Shown in pieces: positions 1 through 8,473 of a stretch of 64,000 nt of DNA. Origin of the DNA: Botrytis cinerea B05.10. Lineage: Eukaryota; Ascomycota; Leotiomycetes; Helotiales; Sclerotiniaceae. Location of the stretch: the NCBI RefSeq assembly GCF_000143535.2, contig NC_037316.1:1-64000 (forward strand), written 5' to 3'. Below the pieces are notes generated by a model. That model did not search any database and was not told the origin of the DNA. It was given only the letters and a program-made list of their open reading frames with translations. A program made the position numbers and the translations under genes. How positions within the stretch are numbered: the first letter of the stretch is position 1; the number at the start of each line of letters is the position of its first letter.

Positions 1-93
1 AAAAATTTCCCTTGTGAAATATAGCATTGCTAGTATGGCAAATCTGGGCTGGAAGGGCACTCGGGAAGGTCCCTAACATACTGAGTAATATTA

Positions 94-2904
94 TCAAATG
101 TTATGGACACTTGCCCCCGAGATGAGCTTTTCCAAAATGGAATGGGAGTGGTGTTTTAAAGTTTTATTGCTATCCAGCTGCGCCCAAACATCGCATCGAT
201 AGGCGATCATCATCAGCCCTGTGCAAAATTCCAAGATGGCTTGATGCTGGCGCCAAGCGAGAGAATCGCTAGGGGAAATGGATTCAAACCACTCTTGAAT
301 TTGATCAATTATCGAATCAACCTCCCAGACCTTAAATGCATGCAATCTCTTTTTCGCAAGAGCCTTGACAAAATCTGGCCGCTCGGGAAAAAACCCTTTG
401 CTGAATGAATCTAGGATGCGAAATGCTCTGAAATCCACTTTGGGGCAAAAGTATGCGTACCCAAACTTCATCATTTGCCGCTCCATTCCCATTCCATAAA
501 ATTGTTGATTTAAAGCAAGCCCCTCTCTGCGATTAATGATTTGATTGGACTCCCTGCGATTCCAATGATTCTGATAAAGATGTGGAGCGCCCTTAATATT
601 TTTACACAAAACGCTATTTCGAATCAGTTCCAAGAACATCAATGCAGTAGCTGTCGCTGATTGTTTCACAACTTCGTGATTCAAGGTTGATAAAACATGC
701 TCGAATCCCATCAAGGCTTTATTAACATTTGAGCGCAGAAATGAGGCAAAGATGGGAGATTGAACAATCCAAAAAGGGAGGTGGCGAGCGATAGAATGTT
801 GATTGGGGAAATTCCCTCGTTGCACTCTGAAATATTCGCTTCGCAATTTAGCTTCGTACATAGTTTCCTTTGCGCGGAGTGGAATTGAGCTAGAGTAGCG
901 AGCATCGCTAGGTGCAAGAAAATTGATTTCCCAATCCCTAATGCCATTCTGCGAACCGCCCCCTTCACTTGAATTTGCACTTCTCGCAAGACTTTCACTA
1001 TTGAATGTAAGATCATTTGCGAAATTCTCACCCCCCATCCCGCTAACGCTCCCTTGTGAATTTTCACTACCCCATTCACTTTTCTCTTGATCAGCCAATT
1101 CTCGCAATAAGGAAAAGCAAATATCAGCGCGAATTCGATGCTCCTCTCGAGGTTCGCAGGAGGTTTTCTCAATTTCATCAATTCCAAGATCTGTGCGGTT
1201 GACTCCATTGATGTAAGCATCAGCAGCATTTTGAAATGTGGGCATTTTACTTTTTCCAGCGCTGCCAACAGCTTTCAATTGCGCTGATCCATATGCTAAA
1301 GCATCAATATCCCTACTTTGAAAGACTTCGACAGTGGAAGTGACAAAGTGCATTTTTGATCTGGTGTAAAATTGACTGTAGCAAGCTCCACCAACAGCTT
1401 GCTTGGACCCTTTCCGTGCAGTCATGGTAGCAGAAATAATATCCCGGCAGCCACCGAGGTTGAATATTTCCAAAGGAAGCGTGGAGCGGGTTTTACATTT
1501 TGTGGCTCGCTCATCGTAATATTTCTTGATGCAGCATGGCTTCCAAAGCATAATGAGCTCATCAAAATTGCTATTCTTCACCGGTGTGAACTGCCGCCCA
1601 AGGTCCAACCAGCAGCGATCCATTGGAATAAAGGCATTATTGAACTGCTTGCTCCATCGCGCGCCCCAGGTTTCGTGCAATTGAGAGAATGAAGGTTGAC
1701 GTTCCGAATCTTTAAAGCCCTTTCCATTGAAATATAATCGCAAGCCGTAAAAATCAACTAATTCCAATGCTTCAATTAAGCGATAGCACTCGCGAGTAAA
1801 GGTATCAAATTGATCGCTTTGATTTGGATTAATTCGATAGCCAAGTGATTGAAAGCGAGATTGAGACCCGCGAAGGCGATTTTGCTCTGTGCCGTGCGCA
1901 TTTGCGTGAGCTTTCATGGTTTCCCAGTGAGAGGGTATAGATTCCGACGTGTGATGATCAAAGGCGAAGCTCATTGCAGGGTGGATCACCTCCTCGTGTA
2001 GGATTTTGCGTTGATCGTCACTAAGGTAAATAGAAATGTGCTTTTCCTGAGATTTCTTCAGGCCCTTCCTTCGGTGAAAGAAGATGTTGGGGAAAAGCAG
2101 GTAGATATTGATGGAGCTCCAATCGTGAAGTTTGCCGAAAAAAATATGAGGAATCTTTTCCGGGGAGAGCAACAAAGCGTGCTCTGCATCGAATCGAAAG
2201 GGGTTCAAATCAGCAATTGCTAAATAGTGATCATCTGAATCAAAGGGCAAATTGTAGGGAATTTTGATGTAAACGCCATGGGTGCGACCTGTTAATGGAG
2301 CATTCGTATAAGGGTAGTAAATCCACCCAGTTTTAATCGCAGCTAAACTTTTGAATTCCCCACACATACTATCAATATCTACAGTAATTGTAGGGGTTTG
2401 CTCTGCTGAAACCTCAAGCTCATGATTCAACATGCACAATGTAGGGGGCTTGGTGCGAGTTGAATCAATGCAATATTCGTCATCGCTGAGGGGCTCTGCA
2501 ACTGATTCGGCTCGTTCAAAAGAGCGATCAGTAACTCCAAAACCTTGATTGCTTTGTATACGCGAAAGATGATAGGTGCCTTCATAGATAGTGCGAAGTT
2601 GCCTTTCACTTAAGTGATCCACCATCAGGGAATGATTGCTTGAAGTTTGACGTGGCAAATTTGATGCTGTGAATATCTCCTTTCCACGTTGAAGGTGCCT
2701 TTTGCCGAGATAATTTGGAATCTCGTTTTGCTCCCGATATGGATTTCTTTCAATTGCAAATTGACGAAGGTTGATGCAATGATTGGAGTGAGATTGGCCG
2801 CTCCTAAACATTTCCTCATGATGCTTTTTGAAATATCTTTTCATGTTCAACTTCCTCACAAAAAAATCCATTTCTAAAGTGAGCACAGAAGTGATCGAAC
2901 GCAT
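94..2904 (-). CDS. Large protein of unknown function (unit A of the minus-strand cluster)
   Basis: I do not recognise this ~936-aa protein. The open frame extends upstream to 2985 only from a TTG, so I chose the first ATG at 2904 (others at 2871 and 2844). The central part (about residues 190-560) is rich in aromatic residues and Cys/His, for example a CC pair in LWKPCCIKKYYDE. A Ser/Gly/Asn-rich linker follows, then a basic helical C-terminal third. No signal peptide or membrane span is evident. Its 5' end overlaps the preceding acidic frame (2816..3346) in the +1 phase, across a run of seven T (coding strand) at 2860-2866. Losing one T would fuse the two frames, so A may be the 3' part of a longer gene. 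It is not visibly riddled with RIP stops. Real coding potential is likely; function is unknown. Confidence 0.6.
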   Translation of the reverse strand: MRSITSVLTLEMDFFVRKLNMKRYFKKHHEEMFRSGQSHSNHCINLRQFAIERNPYREQNEIPNYLGKRHLQRGKEIFTASNLPRQTSSNHSLMVDHLSERQLRTIYEGTYHLSRIQSNQGFGVTDRSFERAESVAEPLSDDEYCIDSTRTKPPTLCMLNHELEVSAEQTPTITVDIDSMCGEFKSLAAIKTGWIYYPYTNAPLTGRTHGVYIKIPYNLPFDSDDHYLAIADLNPFRFDAEHALLLSPEKIPHIFFGKLHDWSSINIYLLFPNIFFHRRKGLKKSQEKHISIYLSDDQRKILHEEVIHPAMSFAFDHHTSESIPSHWETMKAHANAHGTEQNRLRGSQSRFQSLGYRINPNQSDQFDTFTRECYRLIEALELVDFYGLRLYFNGKGFKDSERQPSFSQLHETWGARWSKQFNNAFIPMDRCWLDLGRQFTPVKNSNFDELIMLWKPCCIKKYYDERATKCKTRSTLPLEIFNLGGCRDIISATMTARKGSKQAVGGACYSQFYTRSKMHFVTSTVEVFQSRDIDALAYGSAQLKAVGSAGKSKMPTFQNAADAYINGVNRTDLGIDEIEKTSCEPREEHRIRADICFSLLRELADQEKSEWGSENSQGSVSGMGGENFANDLTFNSESLARSANSSEGGGSQNGIRDWEINFLAPSDARYSSSIPLRAKETMYEAKLRSEYFRVQRGNFPNQHSIARHLPFWIVQSPIFASFLRSNVNKALMGFEHVLSTLNHEVVKQSATATALMFLELIRNSVLCKNIKGAPHLYQNHWNRRESNQIINRREGLALNQQFYGMGMERQMMKFGYAYFCPKVDFRAFRILDSFSKGFFPERPDFVKALAKKRLHAFKVWEVDSIIDQIQEWFESISPSDSLAWRQHQAILEFCTGLMMIAYRCDVWAQLDSNKTLKHHSHSILEKLISGASVHNI

Positions 2905-3346
2905 TGAAAGAGTAAGGATCAGATATTTCACCAAAAGGATCGCTATCCACTTCACTTCCCACTTCAATTTGATTTCCAAGATCAATTAACTCTTGCGCTG
3001 CCTCCCTTGCCTCCTCATTGCTAACTTCTATTTCATCATCATCAGTGGAGTAGTACTCTTCGTCAAAAGCAAAATCCGCATCAGACAATGCCTTTCGAAT
3101 CTCAATAGTTGGCAATGGATTGCTGCTCTCAGAATAGCGCTCGAAATAAGGGGAGCCATTCTGATTGCTTGTATCAATTTCAAAGCTCCCTTCAATATCT
3201 GCTGCATCAGGAATCCCTTCGAAATTTAAAGCTTCAGGAGTGAGCCTTGAAGCGGGGTTCAATTGCGATTGAAGTAATTGAGCCTGAAGCAATTCCGCTT
3301 GATGCAATGGGGATTGATAATTCCGCTTAAAATATATAACAAACAT
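2816..3346 (-). CDS. Acidic frame of unknown function (unit B), probably the middle part of a larger gene
   Basis: A 176-aa frame starting at ATG 3346, five bases after the stop of unit C. The second half is strongly acidic (Asp/Glu-rich, including a DDDEIE run) and the first half is Gln/Leu-rich. Two alternatives exist to an independent gene. First, a 158-bp intron (about 3326-3483; donor GTAGGT, branch GCTAAT, acceptor TTTTAAG) would join unit C to B in frame. Second, a one-base loss or slip in the T7 run at 2860-2866 would continue B into A. Together these would give one gene of roughly 1,270 residues. Whether the frame break is a mutation, a sequence error or programmed +1 frameshifting cannot be told here. 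No domain recognised. Confidence 0.5.
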   Translation of the reverse strand: MFVIYFKRNYQSPLHQAELLQAQLLQSQLNPASRLTPEALNFEGIPDAADIEGSFEIDTSNQNGSPYFERYSESSNPLPTIEIRKALSDADFAFDEEYYSTDDDEIEVSNEEAREAAQELIDLGNQIEVGSEVDSDPFGEISDPYSFNAFDHFCAHFRNGFFCEEVEHEKIFQKAS

Positions 3347-3351
3347 TAGCT

Positions 3352-4074
3352 TCAATTTAAACTTTGAAACGATAATCGCTTGCAATTGATAAAAATGTAT
3401 TTTTCGAGCCCGGCTCGAGAAATATCAAAAAACCTGAGCGAGCAGCGCTCAAATGAATAAAGGGAAAAATCTTCTTCACCTACTCTGATGGAACTCTTTT
3501 GTGAGTAGGGATTTCGATCTTGGATTGAGGAAAATTGAAAGGAATTAAGATTTGCGAGAGTGAGTGGTGGGGTTTGAAAGGGGTTAAAAGCTTTTCCAAT
3601 TTGTGAGCGACCTTCTTCGACATTGCTGCTACTATCCCAATCGCAATTGCTACTATATTCATTAGCTGCATCATCCATCAACTTATTGTGATCTTCTTCA
3701 AGGATTGATTGATTCGCGCTACTCTTTTCGCTTGAGTATTGTTGATTCCGCTGCCCTCTTTCGAAAATTGCACCTCTCATATTTTGAGGCAGCGAATCCA
3801 ATCTAGCAAATTCATCTCGACTGCTTTGAATTTTCAAAGCTTGAGGTTGTGGATTATTGACTTTATTGGAGTGGAGATCGCTCTCATGATCATTTAAAGA
3901 ATTTAAAAAACAATTATCTGCTCCTTCCTTTGAAATTGCAATTGATGTTGAGTTTGGAATTGAATGTCTCTTTCGCGATTGTTGAGTTGCGCTTGGGGTC
4001 AAGGGTCGTTTTTCAGAGCTTTTTTCCATTGGATATGGAAGCTCGTCATTTGGAGCTAGAGCGCTCAAAGGCAT
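3352..4074 (-). CDS. Ser/Asn/Gln-rich protein of unknown function (unit C)
   Basis: A 240-aa frame with a real ATG at 4074. It is low in complexity and rich in Ser, Asn and Gln, with a basic patch (SRKRH) near residue 35, suggesting a disordered, possibly nuclear N-terminal region. The last ~43 codons run through a palindromic motif (3399-3423). These would be removed if the in-frame intron 3326-3483 is used, joining C (ending at 3484) to unit B. It lies 51 bp downstream of unit D on the same strand. No family recognised. Confidence 0.5.
   Translation of the reverse strand: MPLSALAPNDELPYPMEKSSEKRPLTPSATQQSRKRHSIPNSTSIAISKEGADNCFLNSLNDHESDLHSNKVNNPQPQALKIQSSRDEFARLDSLPQNMRGAIFERGQRNQQYSSEKSSANQSILEEDHNKLMDDAANEYSSNCDWDSSSNVEEGRSQIGKAFNPFQTPPLTLANLNSFQFSSIQDRNPYSQKSSIRVGEEDFSLYSFERCSLRFFDISRAGLEKYIFINCKRLSFQSLN
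3399..3423. repeat. Palindromic motif related to the array at 7574-8473
   Basis: The sequence has near-perfect dyad symmetry around CCCGGG-like centre bases, with arms TCGAGCC / GGCTCGA flanked by ATTT and AAAT. It has the same architecture as the 25-bp core of the array 4 kb away and is closest to the array's outermost copy at 7574 (ATTTTTCGAGCCCGG start). It falls in the proposed intron between units C and B. Confidence 0.6.
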
Positions 4075-4125
4075 TTTCCAATTGATAAAGATTAAAGTGC
4101 AATCTCTAAAGCGTTTCGAATTGCG

Positions 4126-5107
4126 TTAATTCAAGAACGATTCTGCATGCAATTGCTTTTGTTCCTCGCGCCAAATGCTTGCTACCCACTTGCTCTCCCT
4201 CTCCTCTTTTTCAAGCTCGAGCTTTCTTAACCGAAATGCTGCTTTGCTTTCAAGAACTCTTTTTTTTTTATCAATTAAACAATCGCGAGTTCGAGTGAGA
4301 GCTTTTGATGGAATATTTCGATTAACAATTTCCCGTATTTGTTTCTCGCCGCCTTTTGCAATTGGCCCTTTTTTTCTTGAGGAGATAAATTTTCGAGATT
4401 GAATTTGTTGCTTTTTTCTTTTTTGATCGATTTTGCAATGTTTTTGGATTTTGAATGTAGTTTTTTGCTCGCTTTTTATTTTATCAATTTGCGTCTTTTC
4501 CTTATCTTTTAAAATTTCCTTTTTTGATTTATGAACTTCAAATACAGTTGAGGAGTTGTTTTTTGCTTGTGAGTTAATAATCAAATCAATGGAGCCAGCT
4601 GGCTTTGGATTTATAGAGGGAACTTGCTTCGATAGTGTGCTTGAGGCATCAACCCTAGTGCAACTTTCTTGAAGGGATGAATTTGAGAATTGAGTTGGAG
4701 TGTGATAGAGAGATTTATAAGCGGTCGAGGAAATCTGAATTGCATTGGCTAAAGCATCGATTTGGGAAAGTAAGGAATATTGGATTGGCGATTCGTGAGC
4801 CTTTGGATCGCTGCTACTGAAAGGGTTTGTATAACGAATGGAGCGCTTGACTTTTGGTTGTCGTTCTGAGATCCAACGTTCAATGTACCAAACCCAGTAT
4901 TCCGAAGCCAATCCTTTAGTCGGGTAGTGAATGATTTGTTTTGGGTGATTGAAGTGAGGCTGCTTATCTTGAAGATGTTAGTAAAGGCATTGATTCACTA
5001 GCAAGTAATAAAAAGACCTCACTTCTTTTCCAAAACTTATAACAAGCTGATAATGTATTCTTTAATAAGTTAGACGGGGGCGATTGCGTTTTAGACTCTT
5101 CAGACAT
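4126..5107 (-). CDS. Lys-rich spliced protein of unknown function (unit D)
   Basis: Model: exon 1 5107-5023 (28 codons plus one base), intron 4968-5022 (55 bp; donor GTGAGG, branch ACTAAC, acceptor TTCAAG), exon 2 4967-4126; 308 aa. Exon 2 is open for 280 codons but has no in-frame ATG, so splicing to an upstream exon is required. The textbook branch point supports the intron. The N-terminal third has an aromatic motif (EYWVWYIERW). The C-terminal half is very basic with long Lys/Arg/Gln tracts, probably helical or nucleic-acid binding. An alternative 5' structure links it to the frame at 5100-5420. No family recognised. Confidence 0.5.
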
Positions 5108-5420
5108 GCTTATTTAGTGACAGTTTTGATTCACCTCGAGGGAAAGCGCAAAATCGCAATATAGCTTGGAAGCTTAAAGTAAGATGCTTGAAAATGTATT
5201 GATTAAAATAAAATAGAGGGTTCAACCTACATTGTGGAAGGAGAGAGGTTGAGCTTTTGCATTTAGATTGAGAGCTTGATCGAAACTGAAAAAATTGAAT
5301 CAAGCTTGCACGCTCTTTCAATTGAGTGCACCCACCTTTATAGAATACACGCTCAGCCCACTTTTTTTCTTCTTCCTTGACCTTTTTTGACCTTTTTGAT
5401 TTATCAAATTTAGAACCCAT
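5100..5420 (-). CDS. Small Lys-rich frame, possible upstream exon(s) of unit D
   Basis: A 106-aa frame from ATG 5420. It begins with a strongly basic stretch (KSKRSKKVKEEEKK) and then becomes nondescript, with a few Cys. Its end overlaps the unit D start codon. Several possible donors (GTAGGT near 5210; GTGAAT near 5135) and a GTCTAAC branch site allow in-frame models connecting it to the 280-codon exon of unit D, so it may not be a separate gene. No homologue recognised. Confidence 0.3.
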   Translation of the reverse strand: MGSKFDKSKRSKKVKEEEKKWAERVFYKGGCTQLKERASLIQFFQFRSSSQSKCKSSTSLLPQCRLNPLFYFNQYIFKHLTLSFQAILRFCAFPRGESKLSLNKHV

Positions 5421-5936
5421 TGCGACTCCATTAGCTCATTTTACTAATTGAAATAAAATAAATATTATTTTGACGAGCAAATAAATAGTGATTAAAATCA
5501 TATAATCAATCAAACTGAATAAAAATATTGATAGTAAGGAATTTATATTGCTTGCTAAGTAGAGAGCGAGCGTAAGTGCTATCGGTGATGCAATCGCATA
5601 CATTACCTATTATCGAACCGAGCTCAATAGATCAAAGCCGAATCAAACTTCAACCGAAATTTAATCATTCAATAATTGAATTAACACTGCAAGATAGAAT
5701 ATCAAAAACTTTTTATTTGACACACCCTCATGTTGGATGAGCTGAAGGAAACCGAAGCAATTAACTCCCTTTGCACAAAGCAATTTGAATGCCATTCAAA
5801 CGATTAAGTTAATCTCACAACCAAAATTAAATTTCAAGCCGGGCTTAACATTTCCAAAAAGCCCCATCGCATTAAGAATATCGCCCTTCCAATAGTCGAA
5901 TAATTCACACCTACACTACCCACTCAAACCAATTTA

Positions 5937-6507
5937 TTAAAAATCAAAAAGCTCATTCTCCTCAAAAGGCTCATCCTCCTCAAAAAGCTCATCCTCCTCA
6001 AAAAGCTCATCCTCCTCAAAAAGCTCATCCTCCCCTAGGCAGCTCAATATTAGCAAATGTGCACTTGAAAGAGGGCGCAATTTGAAGATCAAATGTAAAC
6101 TTGAAGCATCTAAGATTCCTTACCAAATAAATGAGCAATTCCAATATAAAAATCCTCGGGTGGCAGCTCAACCCATTTACTTTCTATTGAATGCTTCATT
6201 AGTAAATAAAGAGCTACAATACCAATTTGTACATACCTGGCTTCACAGCTTTCAAATACATCTCGATCGAAAAAATATCATAAAACAGATTTTCACTATT
6301 CGGTTCTTCAGGCGACCAGAGCTTAATTCCATTTATATGATCCCTTTCCTATATTAGCTTTTTCGACCCGCGTTTTAAATAAAAGTAAAAATAATTGAAT
6401 CGTGATATAACTAACCAGAACTCTTGTTTAGTGCATGGCGATATTGCAAGCCAGTAAAGTCGACGTGCTCCTGTTGGACTTAAAGCTTTTGTAAGGAAAT
6501 TTTCCAT
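5937..6507 (-). CDS. Four-exon small protein with acidic hexapeptide-repeat tail (unit F)
   Basis: Reconstructed from frame continuity and splice signals: exons 6507-6416, 6343-6237, 6183-6124 and 6034-5937, with introns of 72, 53 and 89 bp. All introns have GT donors (GTTAGT, GTATGT, GTAAGG) and CTAAT branch sites, and all phases match. The product is about 118 aa: a compact N-terminal region of ~85 residues (motifs SPTGARRLYWLAISP and WVELPPEDFYIGIAHLF) followed by five tandem EDELFE-type hexapeptides encoded by an 18-bp repeat, then a stop. Each exon is too short to show as a long ORF. No family recognised; the tail resembles acidic interaction or transactivation-like segments only in composition. 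Confidence 0.55.
5945..6034 (-). repeat. 18-bp tandem repeat, about five copies, coding
   Basis: The unit on the + strand is CTCAAAAAGCTCATCCTC, in about five copies with two degenerate ones at the left end. The period is a multiple of three. In the minus-strand frame selected by the upstream introns it encodes EDELFE repeats at the C terminus of unit F. Confidence 0.8.
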
Positions 6508-6798
6508 TCTCAAAAGCAGGAACTATCAATAAAATAGTATAAAGAAAAGGTGAAAGTAGTAGTAAATTTTGAAGCGTTGAAGGCAATCTTGAATCTAGAG
6601 GATGTGCTGAATTGAACTTTGAGGTTTTGAAATAAATTCGAAAGAAAATTAAAGATCTTTATATTCTGGTGTTTTAAAATATTGTTCCTAAACGAAGCTC
6701 AATAATTCTCATTCTCTTGCAATATCTATCACGCACACTCCTCCCCTTTTCCTCTGTGACAAATCAAGCGATGCTCTCCTGATCGCACCAGAAAAAAA

Positions 6799-7434
6799 TC
6801 AAAAAGAAAATAAATAACTGCAGCCTGGACATCCATTATATTGTGCCAACCGCTCCATGACATTCGTCCCATCAAAATAATCTATGATATCAGATACAAG
6901 ACTCCCTCTAATTAAATTAATAACACCTTCCACCTCATGATCATTATTATCAAACGCAGAGCAATGCAAATCCCCATTCATAAAAGCGCATCGAATCTCC
7001 TGAACGATCCTATCGCTAAAGTTCAAAGCGAACCGGCTGCTATCGATGCCACGCCCTTCTTTATTATCAACATATGGGAAATATTGATAAACGCTCTGAT
7101 TGTGAATGGTAATCGTGGTTGCAAATTGAAATGCGTTTTTCAAAGCGTGCAAAGCTCTCTCTGCATTATTTACTCGATTGCGATCTGCTGCCTCATCGGA
7201 TTGAAATGCAGTGATTCGAAAGTGGTAAATGCGATTTGACGAGATCCCAACAATCAATGAGCCAGCAGAGCTAACAAATGCAGCGAGCTCTTCAAAGTTG
7301 ATTCGCTCCGACAATACAAGTAGACCAGGCGCTTTTTGATTAATTGACCAGCACATTGCATTGAACATGTCTGCCAAATCTTGATTTGTAGCAACATCTC
7401 GCTGACCATTTCGATCAATATTGATGCGTCGCAT
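6799..7434 (-). CDS. 211-aa protein of unknown function (unit G), first gene after the motif array
   Basis: An uninterrupted frame from ATG 7434 to the stop at 6799, with balanced composition. The N-terminal ~70 residues look like a folded alpha/beta unit (LLVLSERINFEELAAFV, then SLIVGISSNRIYHFRIT). An HALKNAFQF helix follows, and the C terminus ends in CPGCSYLFSF with a CxxC pair. No signal peptide or membrane span. Its start is 140 bp from the nearest inverted-repeat motif of the array at 7574, so the array is placed as its promoter region or as the head of the whole cluster. No family recognised. Confidence 0.6.
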   Translation of the reverse strand: MRRINIDRNGQRDVATNQDLADMFNAMCWSINQKAPGLLVLSERINFEELAAFVSSAGSLIVGISSNRIYHFRITAFQSDEAADRNRVNNAERALHALKNAFQFATTITIHNQSVYQYFPYVDNKEGRGIDSSRFALNFSDRIVQEIRCAFMNGDLHCSAFDNNDHEVEGVINLIRGSLVSDIIDYFDGTNVMERLAQYNGCPGCSYLFSF

Positions 7435-7573
7435 TGTGATTGTAATAAGTTCAATGAGTTTTCTTTTCAGATTGGAAATTGGAAACTAAACTAAATAAAA
7501 GAAAAGCGAAAGGCAAAAGGAAATAAATAATTATATTGTGATAACTTTAATCAATTTCGAAAGCGTGCAATTT

Positions 7574-8473
7574 ATTTTTCGAGCCCGGATCGTGAAATAA
7601 GATCATTCAAGTTTTCGAAATTTGAAAGGCAGGAGGCATTTCGCAGGCCGGAGACGTGAAGTACATAATTTTTAGAATTTTCAAAATGTGACAATTATTA
7701 ATATGGTAGAGGCATTTCACAGGCCGGAGACGAGAAATACATAATTTTGAGAATTTTGAGAATTTTCAAAATGTGACAATTATTAATATGGTAGAGGCAT
7801 TTCACAGGCCGGAGACGTGAAATACATAACTTTCATAATTTTGAGAATTTTGAGATTTTCGATTTTTCCAATAGTAGACGCATTTCACAGGCCGGAGACG
7901 TGAAATACATAATTTTGAGATTTTCGATTTTTCCAATAGTAGACGTATTTCACAGGCCGGGGATGTGAAATGTAGAATTTTGAGATTTTCGATTTTTTCA
8001 ATAGTAGATGCATTTCACAGGCCGGAGACGTGAAATACATAATTTTGAGAATTTTCAAAATGTGACGATTATTAATATGGTAGAGGCATTTCACAGGCCG
8101 GAGACGAGAAATACATAACTTTCATAATTTTGAGAATTTTGAGATTTTCGATTTTTCCAATAGTAGACGCATTTCACAGGCCGGAGACGTGAAATACATA
8201 ATTTTGAGATTTTCGATTTTTTCAATAGTAGACGCATTTCACAGGCCGGAGACGTGAAATACATAATTTTGAGATTTTCGAGAATTTTGAGATTTTCGAT
8301 TTTTCCAATAGTAGATGCATTTCACAGGCCGGAGACGTGAAATACATAATTTTGAGATTTTCGATTTTTCCAATAGTAGATGCATTTCACAGGCCAAAGA
8401 CGAGAAATATAGAATTTTGAGAGTTTGAAGATTTTGAAGGGTGCAATTATTTCGCAAGCCCGAGCTGTGAAAT
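7574..8473. repeat. Array of 13 inverted-repeat motifs at quantised spacing
   Basis: The 25-bp core is ATTTCAC, then an 11-bp GC-rich centre (AGGCCGGAGAC), then GTGAAAT, so the arms are inverted repeats. Cores start at 7574, 7638, 7714, 7799, 7882, 7947, 8012, 8088, 8171, 8236, 8319, 8384 and 8449. Spacings are 64, 76, 85, 83, 65, 65, 76, 83, 65, 83, 65 and 65 bp. Linkers are AT-rich and come in two kinds: GAGATTTTCGATTTTTCCAA and CAAAATGTGACAATTATTAA. The outermost copies diverge to a GAGCCCGG/AAGCCCGAG centre while keeping dyad symmetry. It could act as operator, replication or integration iterons, or be a minisatellite; the role is unknown. Confidence 0.85.

Noticed and set aside
711..1268. 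185-codon minus frame inside unit A
   Set aside because: Fully overlapped by the 930-codon frame of unit A in another phase; composition not protein-like.
94..7434. Integrated virus or linear plasmid
   Set aside because: Tight same-strand packing suggested it, but several units need spliceosomal introns and I see no polymerase, capsid or terminal-protein motif.
8239..8457. Short minus frames across the motif array with repeated peptide SGL...YWKNRKSQN
   Set aside because: Repetition simply reflects the DNA repeats; start codons and frames change between copies and the frames overlap one another.
7574..8473. CRISPR-like array
   Set aside because: Linkers are two recurring AT-rich sequences rather than unique spacers, the host is a eukaryote, and the core is dyad-symmetric in a way explained by binding sites.
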